In this document: one piece after another, positions 1 to 10,073 of the stretch
How positions within the stretch are numbered: the stretch's first letter is position 1
Layout of the letters: every line of letters begins with the position of its first letter
Assembly: GCA_003151335.1 (NCBI GenBank)
Contig: PLXE01000106.1
Location: 1 to 64,000, forward strand
Reading direction: 5' to 3'
DNA: 64,000 nucleotides
Origin: Acidobacteriaceae bacterium
GTDB taxonomy: Bacteria > Acidobacteriota > Terriglobia > Terriglobales > Acidobacteriaceae
Notes under the pieces: generated by a model
Told to the model about the DNA's origin: nothing
Seen by the model: only the letters and a program-made list of their open reading frames with translations
Databases searched by the model: none
Made by a program: the position numbers and the translations under genes

Positions 1-1
1 A

Positions 2-2095
<2,094 letters not shown>

Positions 2096-2105
2096 GGGCG
2101 TAATG

Positions 2106-2134
2106 GTAGAGCGGACCTTAAGGTCTGCGTCTAC
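2106..2134. repeat. Short palindrome after rpoC
   Basis: Imperfect inverted repeat GTAGAGCGGACC-ttaa-GGTCTGCGTCTAC lying 11 bases after the rpoC stop and before the terminator. It resembles the dispersed palindromic units seen elsewhere in this window, but only one copy is present here, so it may simply be an mRNA 3' hairpin. Confidence 0.4.
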
Positions 2135-2150
2135 AACTGAATAACAAGGG

Positions 2151-2195
2151 ACGGCCGTCGCGAGAGATCTCGATGGCCGTTTGTTGTTCTTATTC
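2151..2195 (+). terminator. Rho-independent terminator of rpoC
   Basis: A long stem (ACGGCCGTCG...CGATGGCCGT arms with an inner GAGATCTC) is followed directly by a T-rich run, TTTGTTGTTCTTATT. It lies 55 bases past the rpoC stop. It covers the first TTG codons of the HNH reading frame, which argues that the HNH gene starts further downstream. Confidence 0.8.
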
Positions 2196-2207
2196 ATGGG
2201 GTTCGAA

Positions 2208-3215
2208 ATGGCAGTAAACGTAAAAACCCAGGTCATGCTTTGGGGCCGTGCCGCGTATAGGTGCGCGTTCGCCGACTGCCGTCTCGAACTTGTCACCGAT
2301 CCTACCGAAACCGATGATGAGTCGCTCATAGGCGAGGTTTGTCATATCGTTGCACAGAGCAGCGCCGGACCAAGAGGAGATTCGCCGCTGACAGCCGCAC
2401 AAAGAGATAAGTATGCCAACCTCATACTTCTCTGCCGCAACCATCACAAGCTCGTCGACGACCAGCCGGGCACTTATACCATCGCGCGCCTACACGATAT
2501 TAAGGAAGCGCATGAAAGATGGGTAAGAGAATCCTTGGCGGAGTTTGATCCCGCGGAACAGAAGGACAAAGAACTATACGCATCTTACGTCGAAGAGTTC
2601 CTAAACCGAGCAGACCTGGATAACTGGATAGGGTGGAGCTCAAGTCTCTTTTCCTCTGGTGTTCAGTGTATTTCCAAGGAGCGTTACGATGAATTGGGGG
2701 AATTGAAGCGCTGGATTTTCACCCGCGTATGGCCACAACGAATTCCAGAGCTGGAAAATGCCTTTACGAACTTTAGACGGGTTTTGAACGATCTGATGTT
2801 GACCTTCGACAAGAATTCAAAAGAATGGCATGAAGATAAGCTCTGTACGGAGAAATTTTACAAGATTCCCGAATGGAACCCGAAACTCTACAAGTATCTT
2901 GGCGATAAGTACGACTTCTATGTCGAACTCGTGGAAGATCTGATGCTTGAGCTGACACGTGCTGCGAACTACATCTGTGACTTAGTCCGGCGGCATCTGG
3001 ATCCGAGCTTTCGGATCAAGGAAGGCGTACTTGTAGTGGAATCAGGCATGTACATGGATCTTACGTATCACTCTCTCCGTGCTGAGTACCGTAATGACGA
3101 ACGAGGCGAAATGCCATACCCAGGATTGGAAGAATTCAAGGAAACACGAGTGACGCGTGATCATCACATGGGTGAGGGGTACGGCCCCGACGGCAAGGAA
3201 GAGCAATTCTCCTGA
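2208..3215 (+). CDS. HNH endonuclease domain protein with an unknown C-terminal domain
   Basis: Predicted metal-dependent nuclease of 335 residues. The N-terminal 95 residues carry the HNH module: paired cysteines C19 and C24, then H46 (EVCHIVAQ), the GPRG turn, and NLILLCRNHHKLVD with N71, C76, H79 and H80. Residues 110-335 match nothing I recognise; they are charged and helical with a YVELVEDLMLELTRAANYI stretch. The reading frame is open from 2181, but that part lies in the rpoC terminator, so ATG 2208 (or ATG 2196) is the sensible start. Its bases look AT-richer than rpoC, which suggests transfer. It converges on the DUF4238 gene, and one copy of a palindromic repeat lies between them. 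Substrate is unknown; a defence role is only a guess. Confidence 0.8.
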   Translation: MAVNVKTQVMLWGRAAYRCAFADCRLELVTDPTETDDESLIGEVCHIVAQSSAGPRGDSPLTAAQRDKYANLILLCRNHHKLVDDQPGTYTIARLHDIKEAHERWVRESLAEFDPAEQKDKELYASYVEEFLNRADLDNWIGWSSSLFSSGVQCISKERYDELGELKRWIFTRVWPQRIPELENAFTNFRRVLNDLMLTFDKNSKEWHEDKLCTEKFYKIPEWNPKLYKYLGDKYDFYVELVEDLMLELTRAANYICDLVRRHLDPSFRIKEGVLVVESGMYMDLTYHSLRAEYRNDERGEMPYPGLEEFKETRVTRDHHMGEGYGPDGKEEQFS

Positions 3216-3234
3216 GGCCAGCGTTTTCAACGCC

Positions 3235-3275
3235 GGGTGCCCCACTCATTCGCGGTTTTCGAATGAGTGGGATCC
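3235..3275 (+). repeat. Palindromic repeat family A, copy 1
   Basis: 41-base unit: GGGTGCC, then the 12-base arms CCCACTCATTCG and CGAATGAGTGGG around the loop CGGTTTT, then ATCC. The arms are a perfect inverted repeat. Copies 2 and 3 are at 4528-4568 and, inverted, 5214-5254. It sits between the ends of two convergent genes and could act as a bidirectional hairpin. Confidence 0.9.
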
Positions 3276-3291
3276 TATACTCAGATTGTCG

Positions 3292-4287
3292 TTAAGACTG
3301 CATGATCCGTTTTAGCTCATCATCGCTCATCAGACGGCTCCGAAGACCAATCAGATGCTTCAGCGCACGTTCGCCATCGGTAAGGACGGATGCCACAAAG
3401 AAATCCTGGCTCAGCCCTGCACTTGCTTGATTCACCCGTTTTGCATCGGGCTGATATCGCGATTGCGGACTTCTGCCGATCAACAGAGCTTTGTCGGAAA
3501 TGGGCAGGCACACCGCTTCGAGTTCTTCTTTGCCCGCCATCAGGACGTTACAAAGCGTTTCGCTGTTGAAGAGTTTGGCAATGCAGCCGACGTCACCCAG
3601 AATCCACGTCGGCTCTGCCCGAAGGTCAACCGCCCATGAGAAGCTCTTCAGAAGCTCCACGCGTTCCGTGTCCTTGAATGTATTGCTTAGGGCTTGCTTG
3701 TGGGCCTTCATCGTCATCTCCGGCACATCAAGTTGTGACACCACTTGCTGAACACCGGTTTTTATAAACTTCGACATGTCCTTCTTGCCCATCTCATCCT
3801 TCAGCAACAGATCAACTTTCAGGCGAATGAGCCTCGGAGAGAGTGCTGGAAATTTCTCACGCAAGTTTCTCATTGCAGTCTTGCGCGCTTGATTGCGTAT
3901 CTTTTTTAGATGTTTGTCCGTGCTCAGTGCATCTGGAGCCGCCGAGAGCATCACTTCCACAGCACCAGAAAATCCCTCCCTCACGTTTCTCGTTCGCGCG
4001 CTGATGTTGGCGACAAACCGGCACAGTTCCGGTACATAGTTGCCACATTCCCCTTGCCGTGCGGCTCGGATAGCGGCGGCGTAATGTGACTCCAGCTGAG
4101 ACATCTTCAATTCGAGATCAGACTGGTCTCTCCGACCATGAAAACTGTGTTCCTGGGCAACCTTCTTGATGCTCACAAGCTTTGGCTCTGCCTCACTCCG
4201 AAATAGGTAGGCCTTCATTCCGTTTGAACCGGAAGCAGCGAAGCCTTTCAGGAGTACTTGGGGAAGATAATGGTCGCCCATTCGCAT
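3292..4287 (-). CDS. DUF4238 family protein
   Basis: 331-residue protein opening with the DUF4238 hallmark HYLPQVLLKGF (residues 6-16), followed by a short beta-rich stretch mentioning surface-type residues and a long helical middle (KMSQLESHYAAAIRAARQGE). The biochemical function of the family is not established. ATG 4287 is used; ATG 4281 two codons later fits equally well. No signal peptide or membrane segment is seen. It faces the HNH gene tail to tail and shares its lower-GC look. Family members are often scattered accessory genes, which fits an acquired island, but nothing here shows a mechanism. Confidence 0.72.
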   Translation of the reverse strand: MRMGDHYLPQVLLKGFAASGSNGMKAYLFRSEAEPKLVSIKKVAQEHSFHGRRDQSDLELKMSQLESHYAAAIRAARQGECGNYVPELCRFVANISARTRNVREGFSGAVEVMLSAAPDALSTDKHLKKIRNQARKTAMRNLREKFPALSPRLIRLKVDLLLKDEMGKKDMSKFIKTGVQQVVSQLDVPEMTMKAHKQALSNTFKDTERVELLKSFSWAVDLRAEPTWILGDVGCIAKLFNSETLCNVLMAGKEELEAVCLPISDKALLIGRSPQSRYQPDAKRVNQASAGLSQDFFVASVLTDGERALKHLIGLRSRLMSDDELKRIMQS

Positions 4288-4413
4288 TTGCCTCGATGGT
4301 GCAGCTATTTGAATCTTACTCCCGAGCGCCCCACCGGCTTTTGCTTGAGTGGGAGTCCTCGTAATTCGTGCATGTGCCGTCCCTGAAGGGACTCTGGATT
4401 TTTCTTCCGTTGA

Positions 4414-4433
4414 CCCAGGGCTTACGCCCTGGG
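4414..4433. repeat. Perfect 8-bp stem hairpin
   Basis: CCCAGGGC and GCCCTGGG around a four-base loop. It is the core of a larger composite repeat between 4365 and 4465. Confidence 0.6.
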
Positions 4434-4527
4434 CTAAGTCTGTTTCGCCCTCCGGGCTCTCTCCATCGGTGCAGCACAGTGACGGCTAGGATCATTATTC
4501 TCCCGGGACCGAGATGCTGCCATCGCC

Positions 4528-4568
4528 GGGTGCCCCATTCATTCGCGGTTTTCGAACGGGTGGGATCC
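4528..4568 (+). repeat. Palindromic repeat family A, copy 2
   Basis: Same 41-base unit as 3235-3275 in the same orientation, with four base changes. Two of the changed positions still pair as G-U and one becomes an A-C mismatch, so most of the hairpin is preserved as RNA. It ends about 50 bases before the VapB start. Confidence 0.88.
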
Positions 4569-4606
4569 CCGCCCTCCCGATGCACAATTTTCGACAAAAT
4601 TGGTGT

Positions 4607-4819
4607 ATGCTGTTTCTTGTGGCGCGGACCAACATCGACATCGACGAGAGCTTGATTCGCAAAGCCCGCAAGCTCACCCGCCTCAAAACCAAGCGCCAGA
4701 TTGTGGACAAGGCGCTCGAGTTGCTCGTCCGCTCCGAGAGCCGCAAAGGGATCCTTCGCTACTACGGAAGCGGTGTCTGGAAGGGCGACCTTAAGTCTTC
4801 CCGGAGAAATCGCGTTTGA
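4607..4819 (+). CDS. vapB: VapB-type antitoxin
   Basis: Small antitoxin that would bind and neutralise the PIN toxin encoded just downstream and repress the pair's own promoter. The protein starts with the ribbon-helix-helix pattern ARTNIDIDESLIRKARKLTR, then KTKRQIVDKALELLV, typical of the type II VapB family (DUF2191-like). The C-terminal WKGDL segment is the likely toxin-binding tail. Length is 70 residues from ATG 4607, or 66 from GTG 4619, which would place the start right at the conserved domain. The longer open frame upstream runs through repeat A and is not believable. Its TGA stop overlaps the toxin ATG. Confidence 0.85.
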   Translation: MLFLVARTNIDIDESLIRKARKLTRLKTKRQIVDKALELLVRSESRKGILRYYGSGVWKGDLKSSRRNRV

Positions 4820-5205
4820 TGTTGGTGGACAGCTCCGTCTGGGTTGACTTCTTCAGTTCCCGTCCCGGATTTGCTGGCGCCGAGCTCCGCCGCATGATTG
4901 AGGAGGGCGATCCCCTGGCGCTGACGGGAGTAGTAGTAACCGAGGTTTTACAGGGCCTTACCAGGGACGCCGGCCGAATTGAACGCTTTCTGGGCGAATG
5001 GGACATGCTGGAGCCCAAGGGGTTCGAAACGTACCGCGCTGCGGCCGCGATCTACCGCACGGCGCGTGGAAAAGGCATCTCGCTGACCACCATTGACACC
5101 TTGATCGCAGCCATTGCGCTTGAACATGGCGCGAGCGTCTTCACTCTGGATCACGACTTCTCCAGAATCGCGCTCATAACGGGCTTGGTGCTCCACCGCT
5201 TCTAA
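4819..5205 (+). CDS. vapC: VapC-type PIN-domain ribonuclease toxin
   Basis: Predicted Mg-dependent RNase toxin of 128 residues, cleaving RNA (often tRNA or rRNA in this family) when its antitoxin is lost. The PIN acidic residues are all visible: D4 (LVDSSVWVDFF), E42 (VVTEVLQGL), D93 (TTIDTLIAAIA) and D111/D113 (TLDHDFSRIA). Start ATG 4819 overlaps the antitoxin stop by one base (TGATG), as expected for translational coupling. Repeat A copy 3 follows the stop within 10 bases. Complete and apparently intact. Confidence 0.92.
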   Translation: MLVDSSVWVDFFSSRPGFAGAELRRMIEEGDPLALTGVVVTEVLQGLTRDAGRIERFLGEWDMLEPKGFETYRAAAAIYRTARGKGISLTTIDTLIAAIALEHGASVFTLDHDFSRIALITGLVLHRF

Positions 5206-5213
5206 TACTGCCA

Positions 5214-5254
5214 GATCCCCACTCATTCGAAAACCGCGAATGAGTGGGGCACCC
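5214..5254 (-). repeat. Palindromic repeat family A, copy 3 (inverted)
   Basis: Reverse-complement copy of the unit at 3235-3275, with one extra C near its left end and intact 12-base arms. It lies just after vapC, so the three copies flank or separate the HNH, DUF4238 and VapBC modules. Confidence 0.9.
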
Positions 5255-5325
5255 GCACAGCACTGTTTTCCAGTCGCCTCGCTTTGCTGAACGTGTAAAC
5301 TTCTTTTGCTTCCTAATTCTTTAAT

Positions 5326-6204
5326 ATGCGGCGGTTCTTCAAACACTTTCGGGTCGCACTGTGGCGTGCCTTTCAGCACGACGCGTTCGCCGTGGCCAAG
5401 GGGACGGCCTTTTCCGCCATCTTCACCTTGTTTCCGGCGGTGCTTCTGGTGGCCTCGGTGCTCTCAGAGTCGCACACCACAGAGGCATTCATTCGCGAGA
5501 TCGGCCGCGCCGTAGGACGGATTCTGCCGGAAGGGACAAGCGCAGCCGTCCTGCAATACTTCAGCAGCACCAAACCCGTCAGTGTGAGGACGCTGATCAC
5601 CCTGGCAGTCATCACGCTGTGGACGGGATCGGGCACCATGATCTCGTGGATGGAGGGCTTCCGCAACGCCTATCAGATGCCCAAGGTCTGGGGGCTGGTG
5701 AAGGAGAGGATGATCGCCTTCCTGCTGGTGGTGCTGGCCGGGATCCCCATGGGTTTCTCTTCCTTCCTGCTGGTGTTCGGCAACCAGATCGAAACCTGGA
5801 TCGCGTACCACGTGGGCCACGAATTTGGGCCTTATATTGTGGGACTGTGGACGGCGTTGCGTTGGATCATTGCGGCGCTCACCAGTATTGCCGTGGTCGG
5901 GCTCATTTATCACTATGGCGTGCCACGCACCCAGCCGTGGCATCGCGTGCTGCCGGGCGCGGCGCTGGCCACCGTGATGTGGTTCGTCTCCACCGTCTTG
6001 TTTGGCGTCTATCTTCGCCACTTCGCCAACTACGATGTCATTTACGGCTCCGTGGCCACCGCGATCGCCTTGCTGATCTGGCTGTATATCGTTTCGATGG
6101 TGGTGCTCATCGGCGCCGAATTCAATGCTCTACGCTATCCGCGGTTTCTGTTTGGGGCCCATTCCGACATCAACTCCGAGAAGAAACGGGTCCAGGTCTC
6201 CTGA
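5326..6204 (+). CDS. YihY/BrkB family inner-membrane protein
   Basis: 292-residue polytopic protein of the family once mis-named ribonuclease BN. The N-terminal soluble stretch (MRRFFKHF...) leads into KGTAFSAIFTLFPAVLLVASVL, followed by about five further hydrophobic segments and the family's C-terminal YGSVATAIALLIWLYIV block with GAEFN. The charged tail is cytoplasmic. Transport or envelope roles have been proposed for the family, but the function is unknown. Start is ATG 5326. It is followed after 117 bases by an unrelated small gene; no obvious operon partner. Confidence 0.88.
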   Translation: MRRFFKHFRVALWRAFQHDAFAVAKGTAFSAIFTLFPAVLLVASVLSESHTTEAFIREIGRAVGRILPEGTSAAVLQYFSSTKPVSVRTLITLAVITLWTGSGTMISWMEGFRNAYQMPKVWGLVKERMIAFLLVVLAGIPMGFSSFLLVFGNQIETWIAYHVGHEFGPYIVGLWTALRWIIAALTSIAVVGLIYHYGVPRTQPWHRVLPGAALATVMWFVSTVLFGVYLRHFANYDVIYGSVATAIALLIWLYIVSMVVLIGAEFNALRYPRFLFGAHSDINSEKKRVQVS

Positions 6205-6321
6205 TGGGGGACACGAACTTCATGCGGCTGATTGCCGCGGGAGAAAATTCAGCGCGTTCGAAGGGAAAAACGGCAAGCCCATGAGCCGAAGCTAGACTCA
6301 GGGTTGAGAGGCGACAACATT

Positions 6322-6621
6322 ATGGCGCAAGAAATCTTTTCAATAGCGGTCCTGGAAGCTCTGCCCGGAAAGCAGGAAGAACTGCTGGCGAAACTACGCG
6401 AGCTTTATACCATGATGCACGCCAAGGGCTACTGTCGCGATACCCTGCACCGCGATTCCTCGGACCCCGGCCGCTTTCTGCACGTGCGGCGCTGGACATC
6501 GCCGGAGATGCGCAGCGAAGCGCAAGTCGATCCCGACGTGCATCGCTACTGGCAAATGCTGCCGGAACTGTGCATCATCCCGATTGTTTACGAGAGCCTG
6601 GAGAAGGTGTTCGAAAGCTAA
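6322..6621 (+). CDS. Small ABM-fold (antibiotic biosynthesis monooxygenase-like) protein
   Basis: 99-residue protein with the dimeric alpha-beta barrel pattern: FSIAVLEALPGKQEELLAKL at the start, a central RFLHVRRWTSPEM strand, and the closing IIPIVYESLEKV. Members of this family act as small monooxygenases, heme-degrading enzymes or stress proteins; the reaction here cannot be assigned. Start ATG 6322 matches the domain; the frame is open from 6232 but the extra residues are not conserved-looking. It stands alone. Confidence 0.68.
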   Translation: MAQEIFSIAVLEALPGKQEELLAKLRELYTMMHAKGYCRDTLHRDSSDPGRFLHVRRWTSPEMRSEAQVDPDVHRYWQMLPELCIIPIVYESLEKVFES

Positions 6622-6714
6622 GATTGTTGGCGAGCTGGCGGGAACGAACGGAACTAATCCCACCCAGCGGCTATGTCCCGCTCTGCCCGAACATCAGCTT
6701 ATCTAGGTCTTCCC

Positions 6715-6897
6715 TCAGCTCTCGCGTTCCGCCCAAATGACGAACTGCTCTGGTCGTGGGTCGAAGTGGACCGAGAGCAGATTGGGCTGGCAGCAGACCT
6801 CGCAGTCTTCTACATACTGCTGAAGCGGACCCGCAGACTCGTCGACGTCGGTGGAGTTCCACTCTCCGCAATAGCTGCACTGGAAGCCACACTGCAT
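6715..6897 (-). CDS. CPXCG-motif cysteine-rich zinc-ribbon protein
   Basis: 60-residue protein with FQCSYCGEWN near the start and YVEDCEVCCQPNLL in the middle, followed by a short strand. It matches the small CPXCG family (PF14255), whose role is unknown and probably involves a four-cysteine zinc site. ATG 6897 gives the usual family length; the longer open frame back to 7038 adds a basic, non-conserved stretch and is probably not translated. It is convergent with the ABM-fold gene. Confidence 0.75.
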   Translation of the reverse strand: MQCGFQCSYCGEWNSTDVDESAGPLQQYVEDCEVCCQPNLLSVHFDPRPEQFVIWAERES

Positions 6898-7140
6898 AGC
6901 GAGACGCCTAACCGCAATTATCGCTGACAGGAGCTTATTCCCGAATCCGAACTTCAAAACAGGAATTGTCCCGATCTGGCCATGCTTGCGCCCTAGCCTC
7001 CGCTTGCGCTTTTCCTTCGTATCCCATTGACTCGCCAAAGTTTACTCCGATCCCTAGCTCTCCTCGCCAACTGGCATAGAACCTGCATTTGCAAAAGCGG
7101 TGGTTCGCAGTTACGCGGCCCGCGTCAAGGCGATGGGATT

Positions 7141-7602
7141 ATGAACACATCTCCGGCCAGCACGAAGCCTTCTTCCGGCCAAACCGAAGAGACCGAATCA
7201 ACGATTCTTCTGGTGGAGGACGAACCTGTGGTTCGCGAAGTAACCCGCGCGGTATTAGAACATGCTGGGTATCGCGTGCTGGAGTGCAATGGTCCGGAAG
7301 AAGCTCTCCGGGTGGGGAGCGAGCATCGGGGCCACATTGGCCTGTTGCTGTCGGATGTGGTCATGCCGGGAATGAACGGCCCTGAACTGGCGCTGCAATT
7401 GCAAAGTTTGCAGCCCGGCCTAATTACGGTTTTCATGTCCGGTTACGCCGAGAGCTTTGTATTGCGCAAGGTGATGCATGGTGGCATGACGAACTACATT
7501 CAGAAGCCCTTCACCATAAATGTCCTGCTGTCGCGCGTGGCCGCGGCCCTGCGGACCCGTGCGGAAGTCAGCGAGGCTGCGCTCTGCCTGTCCGCTCGCT
7601 GA
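7141..7602 (+). CDS. Stand-alone CheY-like response regulator
   Basis: 153-residue receiver domain with a short Ser/Thr-rich leader and no output domain. Key residues: E26/D27 acidic pair, phospho-acceptor D72 (LLLSDVVMPGMNGPEL), S100 (FMSGYAES) and K122 (QKPF). The GYA and QKPF segments resemble receivers found at the end of hybrid histidine kinases, so it may act in a phosphorelay. No kinase is next to it. ATG 7141 is chosen because the upstream extension of the frame is not domain-like. Confidence 0.88.
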   Translation: MNTSPASTKPSSGQTEETESTILLVEDEPVVREVTRAVLEHAGYRVLECNGPEEALRVGSEHRGHIGLLLSDVVMPGMNGPELALQLQSLQPGLITVFMSGYAESFVLRKVMHGGMTNYIQKPFTINVLLSRVAAALRTRAEVSEAALCLSAR

Positions 7603-7694
7603 CGGATGGGCAGGAGGTGCGTGCTCCGGCAGCCTCTGCGCCGTCCGTTCCAGGTTTTCGCCGACCGTGCCCGCTAGCGTAATATCGAGCATAG

Positions 7695-10073
7695 ATGTTC
7701 CAATCCATAGCTCACGTCCGCAAGTGGCTGGTGGGGAGTCTGCTGCTGCTGGTGGCGGCCGTCAGCGTGACCTACTGGATCGCCCGCTCCCGCGTCGGCC
7801 CCACGCTGCACAACGTGCCCGCGCAATTGGGCATTGACATCCAGCAGACCAGCGAAGGTTTCTCGCTTTCCAAGTCCGAAGGCGGCCGCACTATCTACAC
7901 CATTCGTGCCTCCAAGGCGGTGCAGTTCAAGGCGGGTGGCCACGCTGATCTGCGCAATGTTCATATTGTGGTGTACGGGCACGAGCACGACCGATATGAC
8001 CAGATTTATGGCAACCAGTTCACCTACGATCCGCAGACGGGTGACATCAACGCCGTCGGCGAAGTGCATATCGATCTCCAAGGGAATGCCGAGGGGCCGC
8101 AGAAGCCTGACCAGGCCCCGCCCGACGAACTGAAGAACCCGATTCACTTGTTGACCCACTCCCTTACCTTCAACCAGAAGACCGGAATCGCGCACACCGA
8201 CGAAGTTGTGGAGTTTCGCACCACCCAGGCCAGCGGATCGGCCAAAGGGGCGTATTACGATTCCAACAGCAATGAACTTCTGTTGAAGTCCGAGGTTCAC
8301 ATCGTGACTACCGGCCAGCATCCGGCAGTCATCACCGGAAGCAGCGGCACAATTCAGAAGACACCCAGGCAGACCACGCTGGAGAACGTTCGCCTCGAAC
8401 AACCGGACCGGACACTGACCGCCAACAAAGGCACCATGCGGTTCGAAGCGGACAACACGGTGCAGCACGTAGTGGTGGAAGGCAATGTCCACATCCAGAG
8501 CCGCGGGCCATCTGTCGTTGACATTACGGGACCTCGCGGCGATGTAAATATGGGCCCAAACAATTCCGTCCAGCAGACGGTCCTCTCGGGCGGCGCCAAG
8601 TTTGAGTCGCATGGCGCGAGCGTTGCGCATGGTTCGGCGGACACGTTCGTTCTTGACTTTGACGACCAGAACCAGCCCTTGCGGCTTCACATGGTCAAGA
8701 ACGCGCGCATGATGCAGGACCCCCAGCCGGGTAAGCCCCGTACCCGCGGACAGGCCAGCGGCCAGCCTATGGAGATTGCCGCCGACCAGCTCGATTTCCT
8801 GCTCGAAAATGGACGCCAGATCAAGACCGGCGACACCGTGGGCAAAGCCTCCATCACCATCTTCCCTGCCCCGGGCCCAGAAAAGCAGAAAGCCGTCGGC
8901 AATAGCGATAAGGACACGGGAAGGAATTCCACGACCGTCGCTACCGCCGGCACGTTTCACGCTACTTTCGATAGCAATAATCGCCTACAGACGCTGCACG
9001 GTGCACCCAACTCGCGGATCGTCTCCAGCTCGCCGGGAGAGCCGGACAAGGTCAGCCTGGCCCGCAATCTGGATGTCACCTTCGCTGCGGACGGCGGTGT
9101 GCAGAAGCTGGTGCAGACGGGGGATTTCCAGTATCACGAGGCTTCTGCCAAGCCTGACACAGGCGGCCGGGAGGCTTTCGCCGACGTCGCAATCTATACG
9201 CCGAGCGATGCTATGCTGCTGCTGACTGGTTCGCCGCGCGTGGTCGACGGCGGGATGACCACGACGGCAACGACGGTGCGCATCAATCGCCAGACGGGTG
9301 ACGGATTCGCCGACGACAACGTGAAGACCACCTATAGCGATCTCAAGCCGCAACCCGATGGAGCGTTACTGGCCGGCTCAGACCCGGTGCACGTGACCGC
9401 TCAGCACATGACCGCGCACAAGGAGCCGGGGGTGGCGCACTACACCGGCAATGTGCGGCTGTGGCAGACGGCCAACGTGGTGCGCGCTCCCAAGATGGAC
9501 TTTGACGATCAGAAGCGCAGCATTGTCGCCCAGTCCGATGCCTCGCAGAAAGTCTTGAGTTTATTCATGCAGCGGGGGCAGGACGGAAAGCTCACGCCCG
9601 TGGATGTGACCTCCGATCGGCTGACCTACACGGATGAAGAGCGTCGAGCTCGTTACACCGGCGACGTCTTCGCCAAGAGCGCAACCAACACCATCAATGC
9701 GCATCTGATTGACGTCTATCTGAAACCGGCGGACGCAGATGCAAAAGATGCGAAGGGCACTCCCTCAGCGCCACCCAGCGCGCAGAAGAAATCGATCCTT
9801 CCCGGTTCGGAGGGGCCGAGCCAGATCGATCATATGGTTGCGGTGGGAAAAGTCGTGGTCACCGGGCCGAACCGGCGGGCGGTGGGAGATCGGCTGGTTT
9901 ATACCGCCGACGATGGGAAGTATGTCTTGACCGGGAAATCTCCTAGCATTTTTGATGCCGAACGCGGTACGGTATGGGGCGATTCGTTGACTTTCTACAG
10001 TCACGATGATAGGGTTCTGGTAGAGAGTAAACGCTCTTCTCCCACCATCACTCGCGCACGTACCACTAAGTAA
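7695..10073 (+). CDS. lptC: Fused LptC-LptA lipopolysaccharide transport protein
   Basis: 792-residue periplasmic bridge protein for moving lipopolysaccharide to the outer membrane. One membrane anchor (about residues 9-30) is followed by the LptC fold (GIDIQQTSEGFSLSKSEGGRTIYTIRASKAVQ) and then several OstA/LptA-like beta-jellyroll stretches, recognisable by repeated GNVHIQ, DQLDF and YTGNVRLWQ patterns, up to the C-terminal VVTGPNRRAVGDRLVYTADDGKYVLTG-type repeat. E. coli LptC is about 190 residues and LptA about 185, so this is a multi-domain fusion. Its TAA is directly followed by the lptB ATG, so the pair is translated together. Confidence 0.85.
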   Translation: MFQSIAHVRKWLVGSLLLLVAAVSVTYWIARSRVGPTLHNVPAQLGIDIQQTSEGFSLSKSEGGRTIYTIRASKAVQFKAGGHADLRNVHIVVYGHEHDRYDQIYGNQFTYDPQTGDINAVGEVHIDLQGNAEGPQKPDQAPPDELKNPIHLLTHSLTFNQKTGIAHTDEVVEFRTTQASGSAKGAYYDSNSNELLLKSEVHIVTTGQHPAVITGSSGTIQKTPRQTTLENVRLEQPDRTLTANKGTMRFEADNTVQHVVVEGNVHIQSRGPSVVDITGPRGDVNMGPNNSVQQTVLSGGAKFESHGASVAHGSADTFVLDFDDQNQPLRLHMVKNARMMQDPQPGKPRTRGQASGQPMEIAADQLDFLLENGRQIKTGDTVGKASITIFPAPGPEKQKAVGNSDKDTGRNSTTVATAGTFHATFDSNNRLQTLHGAPNSRIVSSSPGEPDKVSLARNLDVTFAADGGVQKLVQTGDFQYHEASAKPDTGGREAFADVAIYTPSDAMLLLTGSPRVVDGGMTTTATTVRINRQTGDGFADDNVKTTYSDLKPQPDGALLAGSDPVHVTAQHMTAHKEPGVAHYTGNVRLWQTANVVRAPKMDFDDQKRSIVAQSDASQKVLSLFMQRGQDGKLTPVDVTSDRLTYTDEERRARYTGDVFAKSATNTINAHLIDVYLKPADADAKDAKGTPSAPPSAQKKSILPGSEGPSQIDHMVAVGKVVVTGPNRRAVGDRLVYTADDGKYVLTGKSPSIFDAERGTVWGDSLTFYSHDDRVLVESKRSSPTITRARTTK

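Larger units (their letters stand above)
4288..4606. other. Intergenic region rich in short palindromes
   Basis: About 320 bases between the DUF4238 and VapB starts, with no convincing reading frame. It holds GTCCCTgaAGGGAC (4379-4392), CCCAGGGC-ttac-GCCCTGGG (4414-4433), a following CCCTCCGGGC, and repeat A copy 2 (4528-4568). The stretch from about 4365 to 4465 reads like one composite dispersed repeat of a kind I recall from acidobacterial genomes. Divergent promoters for both neighbours must also lie here, but I cannot point to convincing boxes. Confidence 0.6.

Noticed and set aside
5361-6284. 307-codon second frame over the YihY gene
   Set aside because: Arg/His-rich shadow reading; the YihY frame has the membrane helices and family motifs.
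7674-8960. 428-codon open frame antisense to the LptC-LptA fusion
   Set aside because: No recognisable domain; the plus-strand protein has clear LptC/LptA content and continues in frame.
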